64,000 bases of DNA from Dictyobacter formicarum. Lineage in GTDB: Bacteria; Chloroflexota; Ktedonobacteria; Ktedonobacterales; Ktedonobacteraceae. A program made the translations under genes and the position numbers. Under the pieces are notes generated by a model that saw nothing but the letters and a program-made list of their open reading frames with translations, did no database searches and was not told the origin of the DNA. Each line of letters opens with the position of its first letter. The first letter of the stretch is position 1. Positions 1-8,116 of this stretch are shown here, in pieces. The stretch covers positions 1-64,000 of the forward strand of contig NZ_BNJJ01000020.1 of NCBI RefSeq assembly GCF_016587435.1. The letters run 5' to 3'.

Positions 1-2
1 AT

Positions 3-497
3 TATGGCGCGCAGGCAAATCCTTTGATCATCAATAACGGCCAATACTGGCGTCTCTTCACCGCCATGTTCCTGCATGATCCCTACAGCATCTACCATAT
101 TGCGCTGAATATGCTCTCGCTCTACTTCGTAGGTCGAGGCGTCGAGATCATCTATGGAAAGTGGCGCTACCTGGTCATCTACCTTGTGTCAGGTCTGCTG
201 GGCAGTATTACCTTCCTCGTGCTGGACCCCAATGCCGTCGCGGTCGGAGCCTCGGGCGCCATCTTTGGCATCTTCGGAGCCATTGGCATGTTCTATCTGC
301 TCAATCGGCGCGCGCTGGGAGCAGCTGGCACCGGAGCCATCGGCCAGTGGTTATTCTGGCTGGTGCTCAACCTGATCTTCGGCTTTGCCCCGGGCTCAGG
401 TATCGCCATCTGGGCACACGTCGGCGGCTTGATTGGCGGCATGATCCTGGCTTACATTTTGATGCCTCGCTCACGCCGTGGCCGAATATTCTTTTAA
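3..497 (+). CDS. Rhomboid-family intramembrane serine protease, 5' end outside window
   Basis: Integral-membrane protease that cleaves substrates within or next to the lipid bilayer. The reading frame is open from the first complete codon of the window, so the true start lies upstream. Visible are the family L1-loop signature around WRLFTAMFLH, the HxxxN segment HIALNMLSLYF, the catalytic serine in GASGAIFG (serine codon about nt 252) and the catalytic histidine in AHVGGLIGG (about nt 417). Five or so hydrophobic segments follow in the usual order and the protein ends in a short basic tail (RSRRGR). Substrate unknown. A strong hairpin follows the stop codon, so it probably ends a transcript. 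The family assignment is secure from the Ser/His motifs. Confidence 0.93.
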   Translation, partial: YGAQANPLIINNGQYWRLFTAMFLHDPYSIYHIALNMLSLYFVGRGVEIIYGKWRYLVIYLVSGLLGSITFLVLDPNAVAVGASGAIFGIFGAIGMFYLLNRRALGAAGTGAIGQWLFWLVLNLIFGFAPGSGIAIWAHVGGLIGGMILAYILMPRSRRGRIFF

Positions 498-519
498 GCC
501 ACTTTTTCCGCAATAATAC

Positions 520-565
520 GAAAACAAGAAGTAAACAGTTCTAATGCTGCCTGCTTCTTGTTTTC
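520..565. terminator. Hairpin terminator-like structure after the rhomboid gene
   Basis: Perfect 12-bp inverted repeat (520-531 with 554-565; arm GAAAACAAGAAG) separated by a 22-nt loop, 23 bp after the rhomboid stop. The 3' arm is T-rich and followed by TTAATT, so it can act as an intrinsic terminator for the plus strand. Confidence 0.6.
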
Positions 566-735
566 TTAATTACACTAAAAATAGGGAGTCGGGCTTGCAA
601 TCTCGCTGTGACCCGGCTGAGTCACATTGATCCTATCAATGTACCGTTACTATCACCACGGCACAAAGACAGGGTGATCCTATCCATGCCCTTTACCCCC
701 CTGCTTGACTCCCTTACTCCTTCAACCATATCTTA

Positions 736-1466
736 TCAGTGGTCTTTTCTCAGCTCTACCCAGTAGCTGAGCGCCATTCCAAGACGTTTTCCAGGCGTTC
801 TCTCCCTGATGGGGATAACAATTATCGCCCCGGTGAGCATCTCGTCACGCTGTTTGAGGTCCAGGCAGAGATGATGAAGGTAGCGGCTCGCATCTGATGT
901 ATGAATGTTTCCCATCATTATGCCTTCAAAGAACTGCTCCTTGAATCGCGCCTTGTTGACCAGGGTCTTTAATTGCGTCCCAAGCGGGGCATGGACATCG
1001 CCGCTCTCTTTGAACCAGAGCGTGAGCGGGATATCGCCTTCGTAGGTGTGTACATGCCCATTCCACTGTCCCAGGAGGTGGGCATCAGGTTTGAAATCCG
1101 CTTCAGACTTGTCTGTTTGTTCCTGCTCCTGTTGCTCTATCTCCCTGGCATGTTTCTCCGCATAGGTAGGCAGCAGAACAGACAGAATATCCGCTACGAC
1201 CTGCTCCTCAAGATCTCTATTGCCATTGGTATTGGTCAAGATAGCCACTGCTATCCCGGCCGCTGGCACTAACTTCAGCAGCGTGTTGACTCCGTCCATG
1301 CCTCCGCTATGTCCAATTATGAAATGATCCTCTACCCCGTCGTATATTCTCCAACCAACACCATATCTTGCGAGGGCGCTCTGACGGGCACTCGGAGCAT
1401 GCATCTCATCCAGCGTTTCCTCTATATTCTCGCTGGCTGAGAGTGCGTCTGAAAGCCATAGGGGTC
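736..1466 (-). pseudogene. Truncated beta-lactamase-like serine hydrolase (C-terminal part)
   Basis: The translation matches the C-terminal half of class C beta-lactamase/penicillin-binding-protein-like hydrolases: YGVGW, then HSGGMDG (the position of the KTG/HxG box), then a strand ending in AVAILTNTN, and a C-terminal extension. The N-terminal half with the nucleophile motif SxxK and the YxN motif is absent. The frame stays open upstream of the internal ATG at 1404 and still reads like family sequence to about 1455, but a dispersed hairpin repeat begins at about 1467 and a stop follows at 1486-1488. This is best read as a gene cut off by the repeat or by a deletion ending at it. A short new protein starting at 1404 cannot be excluded, but it would lack the catalytic serine. 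Confidence 0.75.
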
Positions 1467-1571
1467 GCGCCTTCGGCCCCTGGCGCTACGCGCCTTCGGA
1501 GCTCAAAACAGTTTTATGATGTCGTGCCAGACCTGCGCTAAGCGCAGGTCTGGCACGACATCATAAAACTG
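1467..1571. repeat. Hairpin repeat copy A
   Basis: Head segment 1467-1508 (GCGCCTTCGGCCCC..., ending GCTCAAAA) followed by a perfect inverted repeat: arm 1509-1539 pairs with 1541-1571 (31 bp, one central base). Copies with the same head but different arms occur at 24437, 35504 and 62634, and a headless relative at 24678. This copy sits exactly at the broken end of the serine hydrolase gene. A smaller GC hairpin (GGGCGC...GCGCCC) lies just to its right. From there to 1798 I see no further gene; the AT-rich part before 1799 presumably holds the promoter of the MBL gene. Confidence 0.85.
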
Positions 1572-1798
1572 CTCGGGCGCGGATGCGCCCGTCCGCAAGG
1601 GAGCGCTTTACTTCCCATCGTAATGGACTTCAGACACTTTCTGAGATGGAAGAAGAAAATAAACACCGCTTGTATGTTTATCTAAGCTCTGCTATAATTT
1701 TGTTTGAAAATATAAAGAACCCCCCTTTGTTATTGTTTCAGCGAGAAAATTGCACGTATTATGCCCCCTGCATCGCAGGAGAAAGAGATTTGTGCATT

Positions 1799-2512
1799 AT
1801 GAAAGTAAGATCGCATGGAGAGCACTTATTTCAACTCAGTCATCTTGGTTTCGTAAACTGCTACCTGGTTCGTGAAGAGGATGGTTTCACACTGGTTGAC
1901 ACAGCCATGAGCGGCTGCGGGAAACCGATCGTTCAAGCGGCCCAACAGCTTGGTCACCCCATTGTCCGTATTTTGCTCACGCATGCCCACGTTGATCATG
2001 TCGGTGCGCTCGACGAGCTCCATGAGCTGTTACCCGAGGCAAAAGTTTTGATCACCAGCCGCAGCGCACGTTTCCTGGCCGGCGATATGAGCCTGGATCC
2101 TGATGAGCCCCAGGATAAACTGCGCGGGGGCTGGCCTCCCTGCAAAACCCGCCCCTCGCAGGTTCTCGAAGAAGGCGACCATGTGGGATCGCTCAGTGTG
2201 ATCGCGACTCCGGGGCATACGCCCGGACATGCCTCGTTCCTTGATACACGCGATAAGACGCTGATCGCGGGCGACGCCTTTCAAACACTGGGAGGCGTAG
2301 CCGTCTCGGGCAAATTCCAGCCTCTCTTCCCTCTCCCTGCGCTGGCCACCTGGCATAAACCAAGCAGCCTGGAGAGCGCGCGTAAGCTCCGGGCCCTGGA
2401 GCCGACACGACTCGCAGTAGGACACGGTCGTGTTCTGGAACAGCCACTGACCGCGATGGATCGCGCGATTGAGGCGCTAGCCAAAGATCTGGCCCGAAAA
2501 GCACAGAAGTAG
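1799..2512 (+). CDS. MBL-fold metallo-hydrolase
   Basis: Metallo-beta-lactamase-fold hydrolase of 237 aa. Zinc ligands are visible: THAHVDHVG (HxHxDH) near residue 60, then TPGHTPGH and IAGDAF downstream, giving the dinuclear metal site. It belongs to the broad glyoxalase II-like/lactonase group and the substrate cannot be told from sequence. I start it at ATG 1799 (MKVRSHGEHLF), where the family fold begins. The frame is open further upstream to 1583, but that extra 72-residue stretch is not family-like and overlaps the region beside repeat A. Purine-rich AGGAGAAAGAGA lies upstream. The DoxX gene starts 10 bp after its stop, so the two probably share a transcript. Confidence 0.88.
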   Translation: MKVRSHGEHLFQLSHLGFVNCYLVREEDGFTLVDTAMSGCGKPIVQAAQQLGHPIVRILLTHAHVDHVGALDELHELLPEAKVLITSRSARFLAGDMSLDPDEPQDKLRGGWPPCKTRPSQVLEEGDHVGSLSVIATPGHTPGHASFLDTRDKTLIAGDAFQTLGGVAVSGKFQPLFPLPALATWHKPSSLESARKLRALEPTRLAVGHGRVLEQPLTAMDRAIEALAKDLARKAQK

Positions 2513-2522
2513 AGGCCGGCGC

Positions 2523-2900
2523 ATGTTTCTAATTGGTCTCATCGCACAAATCATCCTTGGCCTCTTTTTCACGCCCGAAGGCGTGATCAAGTGGACGCAC
2601 ATCGGACCCTCTGCGGCACGCTTTGAGCATTTCCGCTATCCCCGCTGGTTCCGCTATCTGACGGGCGTGTGTGAGTTGCTGGCGGGCATCGGCCTGCTGA
2701 TTGGTCTCTGGTTTCCGCTGTTAGCGGTCCTTGCAACCTTGCTCTTATGCATCGTCATGATAGGTGCCCTCTACTCGCATGCCATCCGCGGCAAAGATCC
2801 TCTATCCGATCTGCTTCCAGCCACGGTATTCCTTATCCTGGCATGCATCGTGCTTGTAGCCCACGGGGGATATATCGTAACGCTCCTTGGAGGTCGGTAA
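2523..2900 (+). CDS. DoxX-like small membrane protein
   Basis: A 125-aa protein with four hydrophobic segments (about residues 3-20, 43-62, 66-85 and 98-120) and the DoxX-family layout: an N-terminal helix and loop with the KWTHIGPSAARFEHFRYP segment, then an LTGVCELLAGIGLLIGLW helix. Family members are four-helix membrane proteins sometimes tied to thiol or redox stress; the precise role is unknown. It lies 10 bp after the MBL hydrolase and is followed by a strong bidirectional hairpin, so it ends the operon. Confidence 0.85.
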   Translation: MFLIGLIAQIILGLFFTPEGVIKWTHIGPSAARFEHFRYPRWFRYLTGVCELLAGIGLLIGLWFPLLAVLATLLLCIVMIGALYSHAIRGKDPLSDLLPATVFLILACIVLVAHGGYIVTLLGGR

Positions 2901-2931
2901 ATAGACGGTTTTCATAGCAGGTACACATAAA

Positions 2932-2968
2932 ACGCGACCGGGTGAGTGTAAAAGTCACCCGGTCGCGT
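2932..2968. terminator. Bidirectional intrinsic terminator
   Basis: Perfect 14-bp GC-rich stem (2932-2945 with 2955-2968; arm ACGCGACCGGGTGA) with a 9-nt loop, flanked by AAAA on the left and AATTTT on the right. It lies between the convergent DoxX (+) and DUF4288 (-) genes and can serve both. Confidence 0.85.
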
Positions 2969-3022
2969 AATTTTCATAAACCACTGGCTGATTTAGCCAT
3001 ATGCCCCATGTGGTGGATGAGA

Positions 3023-3448
3023 TTATTGATTATGTTCGGAGTTGCGGATGATGCGCATGGCTTCTTCCAGGATATAGGGAGTGTCGGATTCGTCGGTCTG
3101 GAAGACGCCCAGTTGGTCTTTTTCAGGCAGCATCTCCTCGATTTCGTCTTCGGAGACGCCAGTCATCTCCTCGTAGGCGATTTCAGCCCCGTCTTCGAGC
3201 TCGTCCAGGATAGCGTTCAGGTCGCTGAGACCACGAAAAGTGACCTTTACCTGCTTGCCATCGGGACTTTCATAGACGTCATTGAGCTCTTCACCTTTGG
3301 CCAATGCTTTACGATATGCCTCCTCAGGTGAGTCTGCGCGGATCAGAATGAGATTGTTGTGGACCACATTCTCGCTCTCACCTTCAATCTTAATCTCTTC
3401 AACCAGTTCGGCCAGATACCATTTTACATTGTCGGGAATATTCGCCAT
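3023..3448 (-). CDS. DUF4288 domain protein
   Basis: A 141-aa acidic soluble protein. The N-terminal half (WYLAELVEEIKIEGE ... NLILIRADSPEEAYRKAL) matches the DUF4288 family, which has no known function. The C-terminal part is strongly acidic (EDEIEEMLPEKDQ). The start is well placed: AGGAG lies 5-9 bases before ATG 3448. The upstream gene on the same strand is the broken desaturase; a shared transcript is possible but a 156-bp gap makes it uncertain. Confidence 0.85.
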   Translation of the reverse strand: MANIPDNVKWYLAELVEEIKIEGESENVVHNNLILIRADSPEEAYRKALAKGEELNDVYESPDGKQVKVTFRGLSDLNAILDELEDGAEIAYEEMTGVSEDEIEEMLPEKDQLGVFQTDESDTPYILEEAMRIIRNSEHNQ

Positions 3449-3604
3449 GAGGAGGCTCCTCTCTATCTCATACCTTATACATAGCCCATAATCTACCAGA
3501 TCTTTTCCTGCATTTTTTAAGCAAGCGGTTGTGCAAGCATTCTAACACGAACCCAAAGACAAGTATATACTTTGGTCAAACCAAAACTTGAAGCACACTG
3601 TTAG

Positions 3605-5167
3605 CTATCCATAGTCTTCGGCGATCAGATGGGCGACGATCTTACCGGACAGCATCACCAGGGGAACGCCACCGCCGGGATGGGTGCTGCCACCTACAAA
3701 ATAGAGTCCCTGTATATCTGAGGCCCGGTTGCCGGGCCGCGTAAAGGGAGCCATACGGTCATTCGAGGACAGTCCATAGATAGAGCCTGCGTTGGCTCCG
3801 TAATTACGCTGAAAATCCTCGGGCGTCAGCATGTGCTCATAAACAAGGTGCTCTCGGATGTCGCTCAGATCAACCTGGGGATAGCGGGCCAGCGCATCCA
3901 GGACCAGGTCGCGGTACGCAGGTGCATCTCGCTGCCAGTTAGAGTGAGAGGTCAAATAAGGGGCGTTGACCAGGATAAACAGATTTTCATGCCCAGCCGG
4001 GGCCTGGCTGGCGTCGGTCTGCGTGGTGGCGCAGACATAGATCGTGGGGTTGCGCAAGGGAAGTTTGCGCTCAAACAGGTCGACAAACTCGGCCGGGTAG
4101 TCATCGGAGAAGAAGATATTATGGTGGGACAGCGCGGGATATTGCTTGCGCGTGCCCAGTAGCAGCACAAAGCCGGAGCTGGATGGTTCCAGCTGCTCTA
4201 AACGCTGCGCATAGCGCGGCTGGCGCACGGACGGCGAGAGCAGTTCGCGATACGTCGTCACCACGTCGCTATTCGCCACCACCAGATCGCTGCGCAGGAC
4301 GCGGCCATCGCTCAACACGACACCGCTGGCATTGCCGCGCTCAACCAGGATACGGCGCACCTCGCAGCTGGTCTCGATATGCACACCCAGTTCCCTGGTC
4401 AGCTTCTCCAGCGCCCGGGCCAGCGCATAGATGCCACCACGAGGATACCAACCGCCATCCGCCATCTCGACATAGGGGATAATGCTATACACCGAGACAA
4501 CATGATAAGGAGAAGAGCCATTGTAGGTAGCGTAACGATCAAACAGCTGACGAATATGGGCATCTTCAAAGAAGGTGCTGATATGCTGGTCTAAGGTAGT
4601 GGGAGAGAGCGCCGTCAGCACGGCCTTGACACGCCCGGGCAGGGAGACCTGCCCCCCTGTTGCCATGCCAGAATGTCCCTGCCAGACAAAGCGTAGGAAG
4701 GTCTGAACCACATCCAGTGGACTGCCCAGACTGTTGTAGAGGAAAGGATCGGCCGAGGCCGCAAATAGCGTGCGGGCGGCATTGAAGAAGCGCCAGAAGG
4801 CCTCGCTATCGTGTTGACTGAAGCGGGCAATCTCCTGAGCAAAGCGCTGCTGATCGCGCCAGGCATGCAGAATGGCACCATCGCGATAGAAATAGCGGCA
4901 AGTCTCATCCAGGGGCAGTAAATCCAGATAATCCTCAAGGCGACAACCAGCTGTCTGAAAGAGCTCGCGCAGCACATAGGGCATCGTAATCAGCGACGGA
5001 CCGGTATCAAAACTAAAGCCATCCTGCTCGATCAGGTTCAGTTTGCCGCCTACGCGTGGCTGGCGTTCCAGCAGCGAAACAGCGTGCCCCTAAGCGGCCA
5101 GGTGAATAGCGGCCGACAACCCTCCAATACCCGCTCCAACAATTAAGATCTTTTTATATACAGACAT
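3605..5167 (-). pseudogene. CrtI-type phytoene/diapophytoene desaturase interrupted by an in-frame TAG
   Basis: FAD-dependent carotenoid desaturase/oxygenase family. Starting at ATG 5167 the protein reads MSVYKKILIVGAGIGGLSAA, a complete dinucleotide-binding GxGxxG motif, then HLAA, then TAG at 5092-5090, then GHAVSLLERQPRVGGKL in the same frame. Everything downstream is intact, to the family C-terminal signature GLYFVGGSTHPGGGVPLV. A single C-to-T change (CAG to TAG) at codon 26 explains it. Without recoding, only a form starting at 4984 could be made, lacking the FAD-binding fold. The gene faces away from the acyltransferase and glycosyltransferase genes of the same pigment neighbourhood. 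A sequencing error or a recent loss-of-function mutation are both possible. Confidence 0.85.
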
Positions 5168-5240
5168 ACTCATACCTCGCTATAATATTCTCAAAGAAGA
5201 TGTTAGCATCAAGCCTTGATGGGTAAGGAGACAGCCATAA

Positions 5241-5993
5241 ATGATACTTGCTCATAAGTTTCCGTTGGGCGAGAAACTGGTCTGGCTATTAATATATACA
5301 TCGTTACGCAGGCATTTTGACCGGGTCTTTTTTCGCATGCACAATACGCTCTCAGAAGAGCAGCGCCAGTTCCCCATCATTATATGCGCCAACCATTCCA
5401 GCTGGTGGGACGGCTATGTGGCGGCACTGGTCGAGCGGCACTTACACCTGGACGGCTATTTGATGATGGAGGAAGCGCAGCTTAAACGCTATTTCTTTTT
5501 CCGTTGGATCGGCTGCTTCTCGGTTGACCGCCACAATGTGCGCTCAGCCATGCAAACCATCAACTATGCAGGCAAGCTGCTCAAACAGCGACGGGGACGC
5601 ATGGTATGGCTCTTTCCGCAGGGCGAAATCTCCCCCAATGACTACCGGCCACTCACCTTTTTCAGTGGAACCGCCCATATCGCCAGGGTGGCAGCCCCCG
5701 CACTGATATATCCAACAGCTATTCGCATTGAATACCTGGCCGAGCAGAGACCCGACCTCTATATCAGTATGGGCGAACCGCTGATGATCGGCGAAACGGA
5801 ACTGCAGACGCGCGGCTTCTTAAAGCACTACACCGCATGTCTACAAGAAAAAGTTACCGCCGAACTGGATCAGTTACATAAAGACGTCACTTATAGCAAC
5901 TATAGCGGGTTTACCCAGATCTTGCGCGGCCGCGCATCAACCAATAGAGTATTTGACGCGATGCTCTTGCGCAAGCAAATACAGCACCAATAG
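5241..5993 (+). CDS. Lysophospholipid acyltransferase (PlsC-like) family protein
   Basis: A 250-aa PlsC-type acyltransferase. It shows the HX4D catalytic motif as NHSSWWD near residue 53, the substrate-pocket motif FPQGE near residue 133, and FFRWIGCFSVDR between them. These enzymes pass an acyl chain from acyl-CoA or acyl-ACP to a hydroxyl group. Its position between a CrtI-type desaturase and a family-2 glycosyltransferase, 8 bp upstream of the latter, suggests acylation of a carotenoid glycoside rather than of glycerol-3-phosphate; that is inference from context. AAGGAG lies about nine bases before ATG 5241. Confidence 0.88.
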   Translation: MILAHKFPLGEKLVWLLIYTSLRRHFDRVFFRMHNTLSEEQRQFPIIICANHSSWWDGYVAALVERHLHLDGYLMMEEAQLKRYFFFRWIGCFSVDRHNVRSAMQTINYAGKLLKQRRGRMVWLFPQGEISPNDYRPLTFFSGTAHIARVAAPALIYPTAIRIEYLAEQRPDLYISMGEPLMIGETELQTRGFLKHYTACLQEKVTAELDQLHKDVTYSNYSGFTQILRGRASTNRVFDAMLLRKQIQHQ

Positions 5994-6001
5994 AGGTAAA
6001 C

Positions 6002-7204
6002 ATGGCCCCTATAGAGCAATTTATGTCTGTCGCCATCCAAGGTCTGGTCGGTATTCTCTTATTTATTTTACTCATCAACTTTAGCATCTTACTGGTCAAT
6101 CTATGCACATTTATGCGCCTGCGTGTTCCACAGGAAACCACGGCGGACGGCGAGGAACCGCTGATCTCGGTTCTGATTCCGGCGCGCAATGAGGAAGCTA
6201 ACATCGAGGCGTGCATCCGTTCGTTGCTCAAGCAACAGTATCAGCAGCTCGAAATACTTGTACTGGATGATCAGAGCAGCGATCAGACGGCGGCGATTGT
6301 GCAGCGCCTGATGGCCGGGCTCGCGCTCCACCAGGCAAACCGCCTGCGCCTGCTCCAGGGCACCGCCCTTCCCCAGGGATGGATAGGCAAGAATTTTGCC
6401 TGCCATCAACTGGCCCGACAGGCACAGGGCGAGTATATCCTCTTTACCGACGCGGATACCATCCATCAGCCGAACATGGTAAAGGCGGTGATCGGGCAGA
6501 TGCAACGCCTCAAAGTTCAGTTGCTCACGGCGCAGCCGCAACAAATTCTGGGAGGCCTGGGCGAACAATTGGTCATTCCATTGCTCAACTTTACGATCAT
6601 GACCATGCTACCAGTAGCTTTGATATACCTGCGCCGCGAGCCCAGCCTGGCGACCGGAAATGGGCAGATGCTCTGCTTTCAGCGTAGCGCCTACCAGGCG
6701 ATTGGCGGCCACGCCTCAGTCAAAGGATGCGTTCTGGAAGATGTCTTGCTGGCGCGCTCCATCAAGGCGGCTGGCTATCGCATGGCCTATGCTGATGCCA
6801 TGGAGCTGATTCGGTGCCACATGTATCACTCAATGGCTGAGGTCTGGTCGGGCTTCTCAAAAAATCTGTTTGCCTTTTATAACTATTCGCTGCCCTTTGC
6901 CCTGGGCGCTCTGCTTCTCAACCTGCTCCTCTTTGTCGCGCCCCCGTTTATTCTCGCCGCCAGCCTGCTGCTGGCGGCAAGCCCGCTTCTCAACGTCCTG
7001 GCTCTGCTGCCAACGCTGCTGCCCATCGTGATGCGCATGTTGCTGGCCCTGCGCTTCAATCGACAGGCCCGAGGCCGGGCCCTGCTGCTCAGCCTGCTCC
7101 ATGCCCTATCGATCATGCTGGAATGCCTGATCTTACTCAACTCGATCCGCTGGTACTATCGCAAATCGGGCACTACCTGGAAAGGGAGATATTATCCCGC
7201 ATAA
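6002..7204 (+). CDS. Family 2 glycosyltransferase, membrane-anchored (CrtQ/CruC-like)
   Basis: A 400-aa GT-A-fold enzyme with an N-terminal membrane helix (about 12-38), the catalytic domain (ISVLIPARNEEANI, LDDQSSD, FTDADT as the DxD metal site, and VLEDVLLARSIKAAGYR as the acceptor-side ED motif), and about three C-terminal membrane helices (from about 295). The arrangement resembles glycosyltransferases that glycosylate carotenoids (CrtQ, CruC). It begins 8 bp after the acyltransferase, so the pair is probably co-transcribed and would make an acylated glycosyl carotenoid. The sugar donor cannot be told from sequence. Confidence 0.88.
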   Translation: MAPIEQFMSVAIQGLVGILLFILLINFSILLVNLCTFMRLRVPQETTADGEEPLISVLIPARNEEANIEACIRSLLKQQYQQLEILVLDDQSSDQTAAIVQRLMAGLALHQANRLRLLQGTALPQGWIGKNFACHQLARQAQGEYILFTDADTIHQPNMVKAVIGQMQRLKVQLLTAQPQQILGGLGEQLVIPLLNFTIMTMLPVALIYLRREPSLATGNGQMLCFQRSAYQAIGGHASVKGCVLEDVLLARSIKAAGYRMAYADAMELIRCHMYHSMAEVWSGFSKNLFAFYNYSLPFALGALLLNLLLFVAPPFILAASLLLAASPLLNVLALLPTLLPIVMRMLLALRFNRQARGRALLLSLLHALSIMLECLILLNSIRWYYRKSGTTWKGRYYPA

Positions 7205-7246
7205 TCGGAGGCAAGAAGATCATGCTCCCAGCATGCTCGTCCGAAC

Positions 7247-8107
7247 CTATGTGTGATGGAACGCGAGGGGGAAGCGATAGAGGAGGATAATCAATAAGCC
7301 GGCGCAGAGGGAGCTGACGGTACCCCAGTAGTAGCCATGGGTAAGATCTATGAGGCCAAACATAAGCAAGCTGCAGCTAAATAGTATGCAGGGGACCAGC
7401 ATTGCCAGTCGCTCAACTTTTCCCATCTTCTGCACATTCGTCCAGACCACCCGTTCGTCTTGAGAAAACTGTAGAGCATTTCTCCCTGGTTGCAATATCA
7501 CATCCATCACGACCACAAGCACGAACGCGACTACAAACCATGCCACAAAATTCATCAACGGCACCCCATAGTAGTCCATTTGGCCTCGCGCCATCCACTG
7601 CCAGTACAACACAACATGAGCCGCTACAGGTTCAATCGCCAGATCCAACAGCGTCGCCAGTATCGCGCCAGACAATGCCCCCCCTACATTTATGTCACGT
7701 TTAGAAGGTAGACGGCGTTTCACAATGCCATAACCACCCAAAACAATAAGTATCCAGGCAAACATCACAGCCAGAGGAACACCACCGGGCAGGCGAGGAA
7801 ATAGAACCGGCGTGTAGTGATAGACGCCAAAGGGAAAACCTGTATTGACGCCCAGGGTTTCAACCAGGTATGAAAGCACAATGATAGCTGCTCCAGCACA
7901 TAAGGCGCGCACAAAGCCATAGCACAACATGGCGGCCAGCACCAAAATGCTGCCCTCTAAAAAGAGCAGAAAGCTGCCCGCCCAATCCAGGGAAAAAGGT
8001 GGCCTGACGTCAAAAGCTACCCCGATGACCGCAAAAGGATAACAGAAACAAAAAAGCCCTATCAGTACAACAAATAGGGCCCCCAAACCTGTCGAGATAT
8101 GCTTCAC
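7247..8107 (-). CDS. cruF: CruF-like carotenoid biosynthesis membrane protein
   Basis: A 286-aa protein with seven or so membrane helices. It carries the family signature ETLGVNTGFPFGVYHYT followed by GVPLAVMFAWIL, found in CruF-type 1',2'-hydratases and bisanhydrobacterioruberin hydratases (DUF422). These hydrate the psi-end of acyclic carotenoids and so create the hydroxyl that a glycosyltransferase can use, which fits the neighbouring glycosyltransferase and acyltransferase. It is the last gene of a minus-strand set, 9 bp after the beta-propeller gene, and converges on the glycosyltransferase gene with 42 bp between stops. Confidence 0.85.
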   Translation of the reverse strand: MKHISTGLGALFVVLIGLFCFCYPFAVIGVAFDVRPPFSLDWAGSFLLFLEGSILVLAAMLCYGFVRALCAGAAIIVLSYLVETLGVNTGFPFGVYHYTPVLFPRLPGGVPLAVMFAWILIVLGGYGIVKRRLPSKRDINVGGALSGAILATLLDLAIEPVAAHVVLYWQWMARGQMDYYGVPLMNFVAWFVVAFVLVVVMDVILQPGRNALQFSQDERVVWTNVQKMGKVERLAMLVPCILFSCSLLMFGLIDLTHGYYWGTVSSLCAGLLIILLYRFPLAFHHT

Positions 8108-8116
8108 AATCGCCTC

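Noticed and set aside
5090..5092. Recoding of TAG (readthrough, or pyrrolysine) in the desaturase
   Set aside because: No sign of recoding signals and only one such gene seen; a point mutation or sequencing error is simpler.
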